Shown: positions 32,237 through 40,728 of the stretch, in pieces
Position numbering within the stretch: position 1 is the stretch's first letter
How the letters are laid out: every line of letters starts with the position of its first letter
Origin: Stella humosa
GTDB taxonomy: Bacteria > Pseudomonadota > Alphaproteobacteria > ATCC43930 > Allostellaceae
Reading direction: 5' to 3'
DNA length: 64,000 nucleotides
Assembly (NCBI RefSeq): GCF_006738645.1
Contig: NZ_AP019700.1
Location: 3,422,001 to 3,486,000, forward strand
Translations under genes and position numbers: made by a program
Notes under the pieces: generated by a model
Databases searched by the model: none
What the model saw: only the letters and a program-made list of their open reading frames with translations
What the model was told of the DNA's origin: nothing

Positions 32237-33343
32237 CTACCCCCGACCCGCGCCGAGCCGCCGTTCCAGCCGCTGGCTATAGGCGGACATGAGCGCGCAG
32301 AACACCAGGTAGATCGAGGCGACGAAGAGATACGCCTCGACATAGAGGCCCCACCAGGTGGAGTCGCTCTTGGCCGCGTTGGCCGAGCCGAGCAGGTCGA
32401 ACATGGCGATGATCAGCACCAGGGAAGTGTCCTTGAAGGCGCCGATGAAGATGTTGACCAAGGTCGGGATGACGATGCGCAGCGCCTGCGGCAACACCAC
32501 GAAGCGCATGGTCGGCCAGTAGCCCAGGCCCAGCGCGCCTGCGGCCTCGTACTGGCCGGCCGGTATCGCCTGGAGGCCGCCGCGGATGGCCTCGGCCATG
32601 TAGGCGGCAAAGAACAGGATGAAGGCGATCTGGGCCCGCGCCAGCTTGTCGACATCGACCCCGGGCGGGACGATGAGGGGAAACAGCACGACGGCCATGA
32701 ACAGCAGGCCGATCAGCGGAACGCCGCGGATCAACTCGATGTAGCCGATCGCCAGCGCACGCACGACGGGCATGTGCGAGCGCCGGCCGAGCGCCAGGAA
32801 GATCGCCAGCCAGAAGGCGCAGAAGGCGCCGACCACCGACAGTATCAGGGTCAGGGGCAGGCCGCCCCACAGCCGGACCTCGACCAGGGACAGACCCAGG
32901 CCGCCATGCAGCAGCCATGTGATCGCCCCAACGGTCGCCACCCACGCCACCAGCAGCCGACGCATCCGCCCGGCCAGCCGGAAAAGCTCGGGGAAGCAGG
33001 TGGCCACGACCATGGCGAAGAACAGCAGCATCGCCAGGGCTGGGCGCCACTGCTCGTCATAGGGATATGGGCCGAACAGGATCAGGCGATACTTGGCCTG
33101 GAGGAAGGCCCAGCAGGCGCCCGCCCCACGCAGACACTGCTCGGCCGTGGCCGGCGCCCACAGCGCATCGACGAAGAGCCAGCGCACAACCCCCGGCACG
33201 GTCGACGCCAGGAGCCAGAGCAGCAGCAGCGTGATCAGCGTGTTCGGGATGGTCGCGAACAGATTGCGCCACACCCAGCGGCCGACGCGAACCGGCCCGG
33301 CCCGAACGGCGGCTGGCGGCAGCCCAAGATCGGAAACGGTCAT
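32237..33343 (-). CDS. Amino-acid ABC transporter permease, AapM-like
   Basis: 368 residues from ATG 33343; a GTG at 33352 that overlaps the previous stop (GTGA) is an alternative start. It has the long N-terminal region of the general L-amino-acid permease AapM and the inner-membrane core GGLPLTLILSVVGAFCAFW, the AEAIRGGLQAIPAGQYEAAGALGL coupling region and FIGAFKDTSLVLIIA. Works with the AapQ- and AapJ-like proteins upstream. No ATPase (aapP) gene lies in the window, so the ATPase must come from elsewhere or be shared. Confidence 0.9.
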   Translation of the reverse strand: MTVSDLGLPPAAVRAGPVRVGRWVWRNLFATIPNTLITLLLLWLLASTVPGVVRWLFVDALWAPATAEQCLRGAGACWAFLQAKYRLILFGPYPYDEQWRPALAMLLFFAMVVATCFPELFRLAGRMRRLLVAWVATVGAITWLLHGGLGLSLVEVRLWGGLPLTLILSVVGAFCAFWLAIFLALGRRSHMPVVRALAIGYIELIRGVPLIGLLFMAVVLFPLIVPPGVDVDKLARAQIAFILFFAAYMAEAIRGGLQAIPAGQYEAAGALGLGYWPTMRFVVLPQALRIVIPTLVNIFIGAFKDTSLVLIIAMFDLLGSANAAKSDSTWWGLYVEAYLFVASIYLVFCALMSAYSQRLERRLGAGRG

Positions 33344-33348
33344 GCCCT

Positions 33349-34533
33349 TCACCGCTCCACGATGGCGACGTGGCGGTTGTAGACGTTCATCGCCAGCGCA
33401 GTCAGCAGGCTCAGCGTCAGGTAGACCGCGACCACGACGGCGATGCATTCGATCGGCCGGCCGGTGTCGGCGGTAACGACGGTGTAGACCCGCATCAGGT
33501 CGGGATAGCCGACGGCGACCGCGAGCGAACTGCTCTTGGTCAGGCTCAGATACTGGCTGGTCAGCGGCGGCACGATGATCCGCATCGCCTGGGGCATCAC
33601 CACCAGGCGCAGGGTCGCCAGGCGGTTTAGGCCCAGCGACTGGGCCGCATCGATCTGGCCACGGCGGACGCCGAGGATCCCGGCCCGCATCGTCTCGGCC
33701 ATGAAGGCGGCCGAGTAGAAGACCAGGCCGAACAGGATCGACGCGAACTCCGGGCTCATCGTGTGCCCGCCCTGGAAGTTGAAGCCGCGCAAGGCCGGCA
33801 GGTCGAGTGCCAGCGGCGCACCGCCGGCGACGAAGACGGCAACCGGCAGGCCGAGCAGCAGGGCGATGGTGGCCGAGGCCGTGGATGGCCGGATGCCGGT
33901 CGCCTCCTGCCGCAGGCGGGCGCGGCGGCGAAGCCACCAGACCCCCGCCAGCCCCGCCACGAACGCCGCGAGGGCGGCGACATGGGCCGGCTGCACCACC
34001 AGGGCCGGCAGCATCAGGCCGCGATTGCTGAGGAATACCCCGGTCACGGGCGACCAGGCGGCACGCGGCGCCGGCAGGACCTGGGCGAAGGTGATATGCA
34101 GGAAGAGCAGTTGCAGCAGCAGCGGGGTATTGCGAAAGACCTCCACATAGGCCCAGGCCAGCCGAGACAGAAGCCAGTTCGGCGACAGGCGCGCCATCGC
34201 CACGACCATCGCCAGGATGGTCGCCAGGAGGATGCCGAGGATCGCGACATGGATGGTGTTGACCATGCCCGCCAAGTAGGCGCGGAAGATGCTCTGCCCG
34301 GGACGAAAACCGATCAGGTTCTCGCCGATCTCGAAGCCGGCGGGCTGGGCCAGGAAGTCGAAACCGAACTGGATGCCCATGCGCGGCAGGTTCTGCCGGA
34401 CATTGCCGACGAACCACGCCAGCACCGCCAGGAAGGCGGCGGCGGCGACAAGCTGCCAGAAGAGGCGTCGGACGCCGCGCCGGTTCCACCAGCGCGACGT
34501 CGACGCCCTGCCGATGGGCAGGCTGCTGGCCAT
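33349..34533 (-). CDS. Amino-acid ABC transporter permease, AapQ-like
   Basis: 394 residues, about eight hydrophobic segments with the insertion between the first membrane helices typical of AapQ (FDFLAQPAGFEIGENLIGF). Coupling region AETMRAGILGVRRGQIDAAQSLGLNR followed by LRLVVMPQAMRIIVPPLTSQYLSLTKSSSLA is the HisM/Q family core. Its ATG overlaps the AapJ-like stop by one base (TGATG) and its stop overlaps the next permease's GTG. Confidence 0.92.
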   Translation of the reverse strand: MASSLPIGRASTSRWWNRRGVRRLFWQLVAAAAFLAVLAWFVGNVRQNLPRMGIQFGFDFLAQPAGFEIGENLIGFRPGQSIFRAYLAGMVNTIHVAILGILLATILAMVVAMARLSPNWLLSRLAWAYVEVFRNTPLLLQLLFLHITFAQVLPAPRAAWSPVTGVFLSNRGLMLPALVVQPAHVAALAAFVAGLAGVWWLRRRARLRQEATGIRPSTASATIALLLGLPVAVFVAGGAPLALDLPALRGFNFQGGHTMSPEFASILFGLVFYSAAFMAETMRAGILGVRRGQIDAAQSLGLNRLATLRLVVMPQAMRIIVPPLTSQYLSLTKSSSLAVAVGYPDLMRVYTVVTADTGRPIECIAVVVAVYLTLSLLTALAMNVYNRHVAIVER

Positions 34534-35555
34534 CAGCGCCAGTTAGGCGCCCATTGCAGCCCGCCATCGCGCTCCAGCGCATTGATCCCGCGCGGCAGCT
34601 TGAGCGGCGAGGCTATGCCGAAATTGCGCTCCCACACCTCGCCGAAGTTGCCGACGGCCTTCACGATCCTGGCGGGGAAATCGTCCGGCAGCCCCATCTT
34701 CGAGCCAAGATTGCCCTCCACGCCCAGGAAGCGGCGCACGGCCGGGTCCTTGGACTTCAGCATCTCGTCGACGTTGGCCTGGGTGATGCCCATCTCCTCG
34801 GCGGTCACCAGCGCATAGTGGGTCCAGCGCGCGATGCCGCTGAACTGTGCGTCGTTGTCGCGCACCACCGGCCCCATGTGAGACTTGTAGAACAGCTCGC
34901 TCAGGATGACATGCTCGTCGGGGTTGCGCAGCCGGCTGCGGCGAGCTGCCAGGAACGGCGGCTCGGAGGTGACGACATCGCACCGACCGGCCTCGTACTG
35001 GGCGTACATGTTGGTGACGTTGTCGACCACGACCGGCGTGAACGTCATGCCCCGCGGCCGGAAATAGTCCGCGATCTGGCTGTCGATGACGGTACCCGCC
35101 AGGACGCAGATCGCAGCCCCGTTGAGGCCCTTGAGATCGCTCACTCCGGCCCGCTTGTGGACCATGAAGCCATAGCCCGAATAGAGCGTCGGGCCGACGA
35201 AGTCGAAGCCCAGCTCGGTATCCCTGCTCATGGTGTAGGTGATGGCGCGCGCCGCCACTTCGGCCTCGCCGGAGCGGACCGCCGGCATCGACTGGGCAAA
35301 GCCCATCGGCACGAACTCGACCGCCTCGCCCGACCCCAGGATCGCGGCCGCGAGCGCCCGGCAGTAGTCGACGTCGAACCCCTCCCAGCGGCCCTTGTCG
35401 TTCAACTGGGCGATGGCGACCGAGCCCTCGGCCACGACGCATTTCAGCTTGCCCCGCTGTTTCACCGTATCCAGCGTCGAGGCGGCATTGGCCGACAGGG
35501 CGAAGCCGCCCGCCAGCAGGGCCGCGGCGGCCGTCAGGCATATTCTTTTCAGCAT
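34533..35555 (-). CDS. Amino-acid ABC transporter binding protein, AapJ-like
   Basis: 340 residues, periplasmic. Signal peptide (CLTAAAALLAGGFALSANA) then family 3 fold: TLDTVKQRGKLKCVV, GFDVDYCRALAAAILG, AITYTMSRDTELGFDFVGPTLYSGYGFMV, VVRDNDAQF. Resembles AapJ of general amino-acid (glutamate/aspartate-like) importers. 60 bases separate it from the decarboxylase stop, and it overlaps aapQ by one base. The decarboxylase next door may act on the imported amino acid. Confidence 0.92.
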   Translation of the reverse strand: MLKRICLTAAAALLAGGFALSANAASTLDTVKQRGKLKCVVAEGSVAIAQLNDKGRWEGFDVDYCRALAAAILGSGEAVEFVPMGFAQSMPAVRSGEAEVAARAITYTMSRDTELGFDFVGPTLYSGYGFMVHKRAGVSDLKGLNGAAICVLAGTVIDSQIADYFRPRGMTFTPVVVDNVTNMYAQYEAGRCDVVTSEPPFLAARRSRLRNPDEHVILSELFYKSHMGPVVRDNDAQFSGIARWTHYALVTAEEMGITQANVDEMLKSKDPAVRRFLGVEGNLGSKMGLPDDFPARIVKAVGNFGEVWERNFGIASPLKLPRGINALERDGGLQWAPNWR

Positions 35556-35615
35556 CCCCGCATCTCCCCTGTTCTGCGCCGGCCCGGTTCTCCGGGCCGG
35601 CTGGGTCTTTCGGTG

Positions 35616-36863
35616 CTAGTAGGTCCGCTCCATTGCGGCGGCAGCCACCGGGGCCATGCCGCGCGCCTCCTCGACCGACGCGGCAAGATCGGCCAGATAG
35701 GGTTCGACCATGCGCTCGTGGTTGGGGTTGAGCGCTAGATGGACGCCGGCCGGCTCGGTCTGCCGCCCGACCAGCCAGCCGCGCCGGCCCATCGCATCGG
35801 CAACGGCGCCGATGTCGAGGCCCGGATCGACCGACCGATAGACGAAGATGCAAAGCTCGTGCGGCTCCAGCACCGCCAGGCCCGGGATGGCGTTGATCCC
35901 GTCCACCAGGCGCTCCTTGGTGCCCATGATCGCCTTCGCACAGCGCAGGTAGCCGTCGGCGCCCAGGTAGTTCATCACCGCCCAGGCCGCAGCCACAGCC
36001 CCGCCCGGCCGCGATCCCTGGCTGGTCAGGGCCGCGTACTTGCCGCGCTCCCAGTTCTCGAACTCGAACAGCTGGTACTTCTGCCAGGCGCGGTCGCGCA
36101 GCAGCATCAGCGAGGCACCCTTGGCGGTCATGCCGTACTTGTGCAGGTCGGCCGATATGCTGCACACGCCGGGCACGTCGAACTCGAACGGCGGAATGTC
36201 GTAGCCCAGCCGCCGCACCCAGGGGGCAAGGAAGCCGCCGACACAGGCATCGACGTGCAGCCATAGCCCGTGCCGTTCGGCCAGCGCTCCAAGCTCCGTG
36301 ATCGGGTCGAAGACGCCGAAGGGATAGTTGGGGGCCGAGCCGACAATCATGATCGTCTCGGGCGTCAACGCCCGCTCGATGGCCCCTACATCGGCGCGCA
36401 GGTCGTTGCGGGTCGTCGGCACACGGACGACCTTGGCACCCAGATAGTGCGCGGCGCGATCGAAGGTGGGGTGAGCGGTGCGCGGCAGGACGATGGTCGG
36501 GTGCTCGATCCCGCGCTCGGCCCGGGCCTTGTTCCGCGCCGTCAGCATGGCGAGGAAGATGCTCTCCGACCCGCCCGAGGTGAAGCAGGCGCCGCCCGAC
36601 GGCGGCGCCTTCAACAGATCGAGACCCATCGCCATCACCTCGTCCTCGAGCTTCTTCAGGCTCGGGAAGGCGCGCTGGCCCATGGCATTCTCGGTCCAGT
36701 AGGCGGTGTAGGCCTCCTGCTGCACCCGCATCAACTCGTCATCGAGGAAGTAGTAGTAGACGGCCATTCTGCCGTCTCGCCAGGAGTAGTCGCCAGCCTT
36801 GGCGGCCTCGAGCTCCTCCTTGAGAACGGCCCAAGGCCGCCCCTTCTCCGGAATGCTGGTCAA
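35616..36863 (-). CDS. PLP-dependent group II decarboxylase (S1P-lyase/MfnA-like)
   Basis: 415 residues from TTG 36863 (AAGGGG upstream). Fold-type I PLP enzyme of the tyrosine/glutamate decarboxylase and sphingosine-1-phosphate lyase clan: SGGSESIFLAM (96-106), cofactor Asp205 in HVDACVGGFLAPW, Schiff-base Lys242 in SADLHKYGMTAKG. The similarity is closest to S1P-lyase-like or archaeal MfnA-like enzymes, so an amino-acid decarboxylase or aldehyde-lyase is expected; the substrate is unknown. It heads a unit with aapJQM and gntR. Confidence 0.87.
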   Translation of the reverse strand: MTSIPEKGRPWAVLKEELEAAKAGDYSWRDGRMAVYYYFLDDELMRVQQEAYTAYWTENAMGQRAFPSLKKLEDEVMAMGLDLLKAPPSGGACFTSGGSESIFLAMLTARNKARAERGIEHPTIVLPRTAHPTFDRAAHYLGAKVVRVPTTRNDLRADVGAIERALTPETIMIVGSAPNYPFGVFDPITELGALAERHGLWLHVDACVGGFLAPWVRRLGYDIPPFEFDVPGVCSISADLHKYGMTAKGASLMLLRDRAWQKYQLFEFENWERGKYAALTSQGSRPGGAVAAAWAVMNYLGADGYLRCAKAIMGTKERLVDGINAIPGLAVLEPHELCIFVYRSVDPGLDIGAVADAMGRRGWLVGRQTEPAGVHLALNPNHERMVEPYLADLAASVEEARGMAPVAAAAMERTY

Positions 36864-36902
36864 GTGGCACCACCCCTTCCAAAGTCGATCGATGGATCAA
36901 AC

Positions 36903-36916
36903 GATGTGATCACATC
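36903..36916. promoter_or_regulatory. Perfect 14-base palindrome upstream of the decarboxylase operon
   Basis: GATGTGATCACATC, centred about 47 bases before the decarboxylase start (36863) and about 150 before ugpB. The TGTGATCACA core suits a FadR/FCD-type GntR dimer. Candidate operator of the GntR regulator at 31546. The 198-base gap also holds both divergent promoters, which I cannot place with confidence. Confidence 0.6.
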
Positions 36917-37061
36917 TCATGGTGCCTTGCCGGCGACGGCACCGCAAGCGTCACCTTTCCAGTTTCGTCCAGTCACAAATCTGTCATGTTGCGGTTATCG
37001 AAAGTTCACCCGATCCGCCCACAGTCGCGGCCGATTCCCACCCCTCGAACCGGAGACGAAG

Positions 37062-38378
37062 ATGATCGCAAGGCGAACGCTGCTCGCGGCTGCCGGCGCC
37101 GCAACCCTGGCCCTGGGCGTGGCCCAGGCCAGTGCCGCCCCGCGGGAGATCAATTTCTGGTATCCGCTGGGCGGCGCCATCGGCGACCTGATCGTCAAGA
37201 TGACGAACGACTTCAACAGCTCGCAGAGCGACTACAAGGTCGTGCCGCAGTTCAAGGGGTCCTACGACGAGACCTTCAACGCGGCGGTCGCGGCCTACCG
37301 GGCCAAGAAGCACCCGCACCTGCTGGTCGGCATCGGCGCCGGCAGCCTGAACCTGATGCTCTCCGGCGCCATCTACCCGGTCGAGGACCTGCTGAAGGAC
37401 CATGGGCAGAAGGTCGACTGGGCCAGCTTCGTGCAGCCCGTGCTGGACTACTACCGCACGCCCGATGGCAAGCTGCTGTCCCTGCCCTTCAACTCTTCCA
37501 CCCCGATCTTCTGGTACAACAAGGACGCCTTCGACAAGGCCGGCCTGACCGAGCCGCCGAAGACCTGGGACGATGTCGGCACCTATGCGGCAAAGCTGCG
37601 CCAGGCCGGCTTCGACTGCGGCTACACGACCGCCTGGCAGGTCTGGGTCAACATCGACAACTACAGCTTCCTGCAGAACGTGCCCGTCGCCAGCCAGGAC
37701 AACGGCATGGCCGGCATCGAGACCGAGTTCCTGTTCAACAAGACCCGCGTTGTCCAGCACATCGCCCGCCTCCAGGAATGGGGCAAGGACGGCCGCTTCC
37801 TCTACACCGGCCGGACCTGGCAGGGCGCGCACGGCGCATTCGCCAGCGGCAAGTGCGCGATGATGACGGAAAGCTCGGCCGGGCATGCCGGCATCAAGCA
37901 GGCAGCCAAGTTCAACTTCGCGGCCTCCTACCTGCCGCACGAGAAGGACGTGACGCCGAAGAACAGCCTGATCGGCGGCGGTTCCATCTGGGCCATGGCC
38001 GGCCATCCGAAGGAAGACTATGCCGGCGTCGCTGCCTATCTCTCGTTCCTGACCAGCACCGACCGCCAGGTGGAGTGGCACAAGGGCACGGGCTACATCC
38101 CGATCACCAAGGCCGCCTACGAGAAGGCCAAGGCGGAGGGCTACTACAAGGAAAACCCGCACCAGGAGGTCGCCATCCTCCAGTTGATGCGCGAGGGTTC
38201 GACGTCCAACACCAAGGCGCTGCGCCTGGGCAACTACGTCCAGTACGTCGCCGCCATCGAGGACGAGCTGGAGAACATCTGGGGCGACAAGAAGACCGCC
38301 CAGCAGGGCCTCGATGACGCGGTGCGCCGCGGCAACGAGATCCTCGCCCGCTTCGCCCAGCAGAACCGCAAGCGCTAG
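37062..38378 (+). CDS. Sugar-phosphate ABC binding protein, UgpB-like
   Basis: 438 residues, periplasmic. Signal peptide with an RR pair ([19 protein letters not shown], cleavage after ASA). Mature domain has the UgpB order: [66 protein letters not shown]. UgpB binds glycerol-3-phosphate, but close relatives bind other glycerophospho-compounds or sugars. ATG 37062 after GACGAAG. First gene of the ugpBAE set; the ATPase gene is absent from the window. Confidence 0.9.
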   Translation: MIARRTLLAAAGAATLALGVAQASAAPREINFWYPLGGAIGDLIVKMTNDFNSSQSDYKVVPQFKGSYDETFNAAVAAYRAKKHPHLLVGIGAGSLNLMLSGAIYPVEDLLKDHGQKVDWASFVQPVLDYYRTPDGKLLSLPFNSSTPIFWYNKDAFDKAGLTEPPKTWDDVGTYAAKLRQAGFDCGYTTAWQVWVNIDNYSFLQNVPVASQDNGMAGIETEFLFNKTRVVQHIARLQEWGKDGRFLYTGRTWQGAHGAFASGKCAMMTESSAGHAGIKQAAKFNFAASYLPHEKDVTPKNSLIGGGSIWAMAGHPKEDYAGVAAYLSFLTSTDRQVEWHKGTGYIPITKAAYEKAKAEGYYKENPHQEVAILQLMREGSTSNTKALRLGNYVQYVAAIEDELENIWGDKKTAQQGLDDAVRRGNEILARFAQQNRKR

Positions 38379-38447
38379 CATCCCGGGCGTGGGGGGCCGG
38401 AAGGCCGGCCCCCTTCCCCACTCCATCCCGGCCACCAGGACTTCCCG

Positions 38448-39335
38448 ATGATCGGCAAGAAGGTGATCTTCCGCAGCCGCGGACTGCCGCTGCTGCTGCT
38501 GGCGCCGCAGCTTCTGGTGATCCTGGTGTTCTTCTTCTGGCCGGCGGGCCAGGCGGTGTACCAGGCCTTCCACCTGGCCGACCCGTTCGGCCAGCATTTC
38601 GAGTATGTCGGCCTGGACAACTTCCGCCGTCTGTTCAACAGCCCCGAATACTACGCCTCGCTGTGGGCGACGACGGTGTTCAGTGCCGGCGTAGCCATCG
38701 TGTCGCTGGGCAGCGGGCTGCTGCTGGCCGCCTTCGTCGACCATGTCCGGCGCGGCCGCGCGGTCTACAAGAGCCTGATCATCTGGCCCTATGCCGTGGC
38801 GCCAGTTCTGGCCGGCGTGCTGTGGCTCTTCCTGTTCCACCCGATCTATGGCGTCGTCGCCTTCGCGCTGGCCCGCATCGGCATCGGCTGGAACCCGCTG
38901 CTGAATTCCAACCAGGCGATGGCGCTGGTGGTGATGGCGGCCGCCTGGAAGCAGGTCAGCTACAACTTCGTCTTCTTCCTGGCGGGCTTGCAGGCGATCC
39001 CGCGCTCGGTGCTGGAGGCGGCCGCCATCGACGGCGCCGGCCCGCTCTACCGCTTCCGCACCATCGTGCTGCCGCTGCTGACGCCGACCACCTTCTTCCT
39101 GCTGGTCATCAACCTCGTCTACGCCTTCTTCGACACGTTCGGGATCATCCACGCCGTCACCCATGGCGGGCCTGGCGGGGCCACCAACATCCTGGTCTAC
39201 AAGGTCTTCGCCGACGGCTTCATCGGCCAGGACCTGGGCTCGTCGGCGGCGCAGTCGATCGTGCTGATGGTGATCGTCGTCAGCCTGACGGTGCTGCAGT
39301 TCCGCTTCCTCGAGCGCAAGGTCCATTACGGATGA
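38448..39335 (+). CDS. Sugar-phosphate ABC permease, UgpA-like
   Basis: 295 residues with six hydrophobic segments. N-terminus [29 protein letters not shown] is the usual opening, and the coupling loop [25 protein letters not shown] the EAA motif. The 69 bases upstream hold a GC-rich string (GGGGGGCCGGAAGGCCGGCCCCC) that can fold. Overlaps the ugpE-like gene by four bases (ATGA). Confidence 0.92.
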   Translation: MIGKKVIFRSRGLPLLLLAPQLLVILVFFFWPAGQAVYQAFHLADPFGQHFEYVGLDNFRRLFNSPEYYASLWATTVFSAGVAIVSLGSGLLLAAFVDHVRRGRAVYKSLIIWPYAVAPVLAGVLWLFLFHPIYGVVAFALARIGIGWNPLLNSNQAMALVVMAAAWKQVSYNFVFFLAGLQAIPRSVLEAAAIDGAGPLYRFRTIVLPLLTPTTFFLLVINLVYAFFDTFGIIHAVTHGGPGGATNILVYKVFADGFIGQDLGSSAAQSIVLMVIVVSLTVLQFRFLERKVHYG

Positions 39336-40240
39336 TCGAGAACAACCGGCTGCTGTCGCTGTTCGCCCACATCTTCCTGCTGCTCGGCGTCGCCACCGTC
39401 GGCTTCCCGCTCTACTACGCCTTCGTCGGCGCCAGCCTGCCGATCCAGGAGGTGCTGCAGGTGCCGATGCCGCTCATCCCGGGCGACCGGCTGCTGGAGA
39501 ACATGGCGACCGCCTGGGACCGGGGGTCGTTCGGCCGGCAGCTCATCAATTCCGCCATCATGGCGACCGTGATCGCGGCCGGGAAGATCACCATCTCCCT
39601 GCTGTCGGCTTTCGCCATCACCTATTTCCGCTTCCCCTGCCGGACGCTGGCCTTCTGGGCCATCTTCGTCACGCTGATGCTGCCGATCGAGGTCCGCATC
39701 GTGCCGACCTACGAGGTGGCGGCCAACGCCTTCGCGCCGCTTGCCTGGCTGCTGACGGTGACCGGCATCGACGACCTGTTCGGCGGGCGCATCACCGCCA
39801 ACCTGCAATGGAGCCTGCTCGACAGCTATGCCGGGCTGACCCTGCCGCTGATCGCCTCGGCGACGGCGACCTTCCTCTTTCGACAATTCTACCTGACCAT
39901 CCCCGACGACCTGGCCGAGGCCGCCAAGATCGACGGCGCCGGCCCCATGCGCTTCTTCCGCGACGTGCTGCTGCCCCTGTCGACCACCAACATCGCCGCC
40001 CTTGCGGTGATCCTCTTCGTGTTCGGCTGGAACCAGTACCTGTGGCCGCTCTTGATCACGACCGATCCGTCGATGACCACGGTCGTGGTCGGCGTCGCCC
40101 GCCTGATCCCGGGACCGGAGCCGCTGCCGGCCTGGAACGTCGCCATGGCCGGCGGCCTGGTGGCCCTGCTGCCGCCGGTGCTGGTCGTGCTTCTGATGCA
40201 GCACTGGTTCGTGAAGGGGCTGGTGGATACCGAGAAGTAG
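39332..40240 (+). CDS. Sugar-phosphate ABC permease, UgpE-like
   Basis: 302 residues, starting in an ATGA overlap with ugpA (39332-39335). Six hydrophobic segments; EAA loop [36 protein letters not shown] near the C-terminus as in UgpE. A longer open frame begins at 38663, but it overlaps ugpA and is rejected. Convergent with the sulfur operon, 23 bases apart. Confidence 0.92.
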   Translation: MIENNRLLSLFAHIFLLLGVATVGFPLYYAFVGASLPIQEVLQVPMPLIPGDRLLENMATAWDRGSFGRQLINSAIMATVIAAGKITISLLSAFAITYFRFPCRTLAFWAIFVTLMLPIEVRIVPTYEVAANAFAPLAWLLTVTGIDDLFGGRITANLQWSLLDSYAGLTLPLIASATATFLFRQFYLTIPDDLAEAAKIDGAGPMRFFRDVLLPLSTTNIAALAVILFVFGWNQYLWPLLITTDPSMTTVVVGVARLIPGPEPLPAWNVAMAGGLVALLPPVLVVLLMQHWFVKGLVDTEK

Positions 40241-40263
40241 GGATCCACCCCTCCCCGCTGGCC

Positions 40264-40728
40264 CTAAGCCGCCACGATCCGCCGCGGCTGGTAGAAGTGG
40301 TCGTAGGCGGCCAGGGCTGCCTCATAGCGGCGCTCGGCATCGGGGGCGGCCATGACGAAGCCGTCGAAGCCGACGCGCGTCATCAGCAGAAGTTGGTCCT
40401 GCAGCACATTCCCCGTCGCCCGCAGTTCGCCCGCGAAGCCCAGGCGGCGCAGGCGGCGGGCCTGGCTGTAGGCGCGGCCGTCGGAGAACTTTGGAAAGTG
40501 CAGGACGATCAGGGCCAACTGGCCCAGGTCTTCGGCCAGCAGGTCGACGGGGTCGTTGTTGGCGAGCCGGACGCCAAGCGGGCCGGAGCGCGCGATCAGC
40601 CGGTCGCGATCGGCCGACCAGCGGGCGGCATCGACGGTGACGGCGACATCGTCCGTCGGCAGTTCGCCCTCGCCTTCCACATGGGTCCAGATGTCGGCCA
40701 CGGCGCGGCCCTGCCTAAGCAGCGGCAT
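40264..40728 (-). CDS. DUF934 protein of the sulfite-reduction operon
   Basis: 154 residues from ATG 40728. DUF934 family (short conserved protein always near cysI-type sulfite reductases): DIWTHVEGEGELPTDDVAV, LALIVLHFPKFSDGRAYSQARRLR, GVRLAN, and FDGFVMA. Function unknown, probably accessory to sulfite/PAPS reduction. Overlaps the reductase gene by 14 bases. Note that in some relatives a cysH gene intervenes; here none is present. Confidence 0.9.
   Translation of the reverse strand: MPLLRQGRAVADIWTHVEGEGELPTDDVAVTVDAARWSADRDRLIARSGPLGVRLANNDPVDLLAEDLGQLALIVLHFPKFSDGRAYSQARRLRRLGFAGELRATGNVLQDQLLLMTRVGFDGFVMAAPDAERRYEAALAAYDHFYQPRRIVAA

Noticed and set aside
36903-36916. Reading the TGTGATCACA palindrome as a cAMP-receptor-protein site
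   Set aside because: A CRP site has a 6-base spacer between TGTGA and TCACA; here the half sites abut. A GntR operator fits better.
36984-39326. Long minus-strand open frame opposite the ugpB/ugpA-like genes
   Set aside because: Asp/Gln/His-rich antisense of clear coding sequence.
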